In this document: positions 6,679 to 7,254 of the stretch, in pieces
Layout of the letters: every line of letters starts with the position of its first letter
Position numbering within the stretch: the stretch's first letter is position 1
Assembly: GCA_934281515.1 (NCBI GenBank)
Contig: CAKQXG010000106.1
Location: 1-7,254, forward strand
Source: an uncultured Clostridia bacterium
GTDB lineage: Bacteria; Bacillota; Clostridia; Christensenellales; CAG-314
DNA length: 7,254 nucleotides
Direction: 5' to 3'
Translations under genes and position numbers: made by a program
Notes under the pieces: generated by a model
Told to the model about the DNA's origin: nothing
The model's database searches: none
What the model saw: the letters and a program-made list of their open reading frames with translations, nothing else

Positions 6679-7254
6679 TCACACAAACGCTTTGTAAGTA
6701 AGGTTAGTCAAATCGTACCCGGAGGTCAGCCGAACGACATTTTTTGTGCAACTGATACTTTCGGCAAATCGAGTCAGTATTGTCGCCTGCGCAAGCTTTG
6801 CAAACAAAACGTCGGGCGGCATATTGTGCAACATAACCGTTTCTACAACGTTGTTTTGCGCTCTCGACGTAACCGACACAACGGGCAAACGACAGGGGCA
6901 AAACGACACGTTTGTACCTGCCGAGCGTTTGTCGAATACGCTACGTACGACGATCGGCATGCCGACCTGTGACGGAAGTATCAACGTATCGGGGTGCAAG
7001 ACTGCCGCACCGCACTGTGACAACATTTGCATTTGCGCGTAGGAAATCTGTCGCAATACCTGTACATCGGCAACTTTGGTAGGGTCGGCTGTACACACAC
7101 CGTCAACGTCTGTACGATTGTCGTACAACGTACAATCGCAAAACACGGCAAATATCGCACCGCTCACATCACCGCCGCCGCGTTGGAAAGTAACCCTTTC
7201 GCCGCTATCCGTGCCGCCGTAAAATCCACCGACAACAAAACGATGACCTGCAAG
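6679..7254 (-). CDS. Aspartokinase, C-terminal part (5' end off window)
   Basis: The frame is open from the right edge to TGA at 6681-6679, giving 191 residues. Aspartokinase phosphorylates aspartate to aspartyl-phosphate, the first step to lysine, threonine, methionine and diaminopimelate. The fragment shows GGFYGG...VTFQRGGGD (9-29), TDVDGVCTADP (48-58), ISYAQMQMLSQCGAAVLHP (70-88) and VRSVFDKRSAGTNV (103-116), in the order and spacing of the kinase domain of monofunctional aspartokinases. Two oddities are visible. The usually conserved RGGSD reads RGGGD. Only 75 residues follow GTNV, enough for one ACT-like domain, where lysine-type enzymes usually carry two (roughly 150 residues). Reading past the stop would add just 11 codons before TAA, so this is not a simple late nonsense mutation. 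The GTG at 7167 is internal, not the start. The identity as aspartokinase is firm. The isozyme (lysC- or thrA-like) is not decidable, so no symbol is given. Confidence 0.9.
   Translation of the reverse strand, partial: LAGHRFVVGGFYGGTDSGERVTFQRGGGDVSGAIFAVFCDCTLYDNRTDVDGVCTADPTKVADVQVLRQISYAQMQMLSQCGAAVLHPDTLILPSQVGMPIVVRSVFDKRSAGTNVSFCPCRLPVVSVTSRAQNNVVETVMLHNMPPDVLFAKLAQATILTRFAESISCTKNVVRLTSGYDLTNLTYKAFV

Noticed and set aside
5686..6972. A 428-codon open frame on the + strand opposite the HI0933-type and aspartokinase genes
   Set aside because: It lies antisense to two genes with clear family motifs, runs across their intergenic promoter, and its translation is Arg/His-rich with no recognisable domain. 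It is a by-product of codon bias on the other strand.
1..7254. tRNA, rRNA, CRISPR arrays, transposase or attachment sites
   Set aside because: Nothing resembling these was seen. The regular repetition at 1-3599 is protein-coding and diverged at the DNA level, unlike a CRISPR array.

Overview
The window looks like a chromosomal segment of a bacterium. The two flavoprotein families, the aspartokinase type and the CxxxxxxHTHTxxC-style motifs of the big repeat protein all suggest an uncultured member of the Bacillota (Clostridia-like, possibly gut-derived). That assignment is inference from protein style, with low to moderate confidence. TGA and TAG both act as stops at sensible gene ends, so the genetic code appears standard.

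Left half (1-3599, + strand): the C-terminal ~1,200 residues of a very large, acidic, modular repeat protein whose N-terminus lies off the left edge. A short helical-looking repeat (consensus roughly hADxKIxxL ... LGDVhG, ~31-41 residues) alternates with a small Cys/His domain. Six Cys/His domains share a rigid signature: an aromatic residue exactly 7 before the first Cys, a His exactly 4 before the second Cys, and a Trp exactly 5 after it. Between the sixth Cys/His domain and the C-terminus the short repeat runs in tandem without inserts, and degenerate Cys/His clusters follow. This is the least explained object in the window.

Centre (3600-3785): a convergent intergenic region with a likely terminator hairpin for the repeat protein and a second, perfect 21-bp inverted repeat.

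Right half (3786-7254, - strand): reading in the direction of transcription, the 3' part of an aspartokinase gene (unusually short regulatory end, RGGGD in place of RGGSD), then a HI0933/BaiN-type flavoprotein, then a COG2509-type FAD-dependent dehydrogenase. A near-consensus sigma70-type promoter sits between the aspartokinase and the first flavoprotein, with its -10 box only 6 nt from the ATG. This predicts a leaderless mRNA and fits the lack of a Shine-Dalgarno sequence there. The two flavoproteins may share that transcript, separated by an 85-nt gap with a small hairpin just before the second start. No RNA genes, CRISPR arrays, transposases or integration sites were seen.
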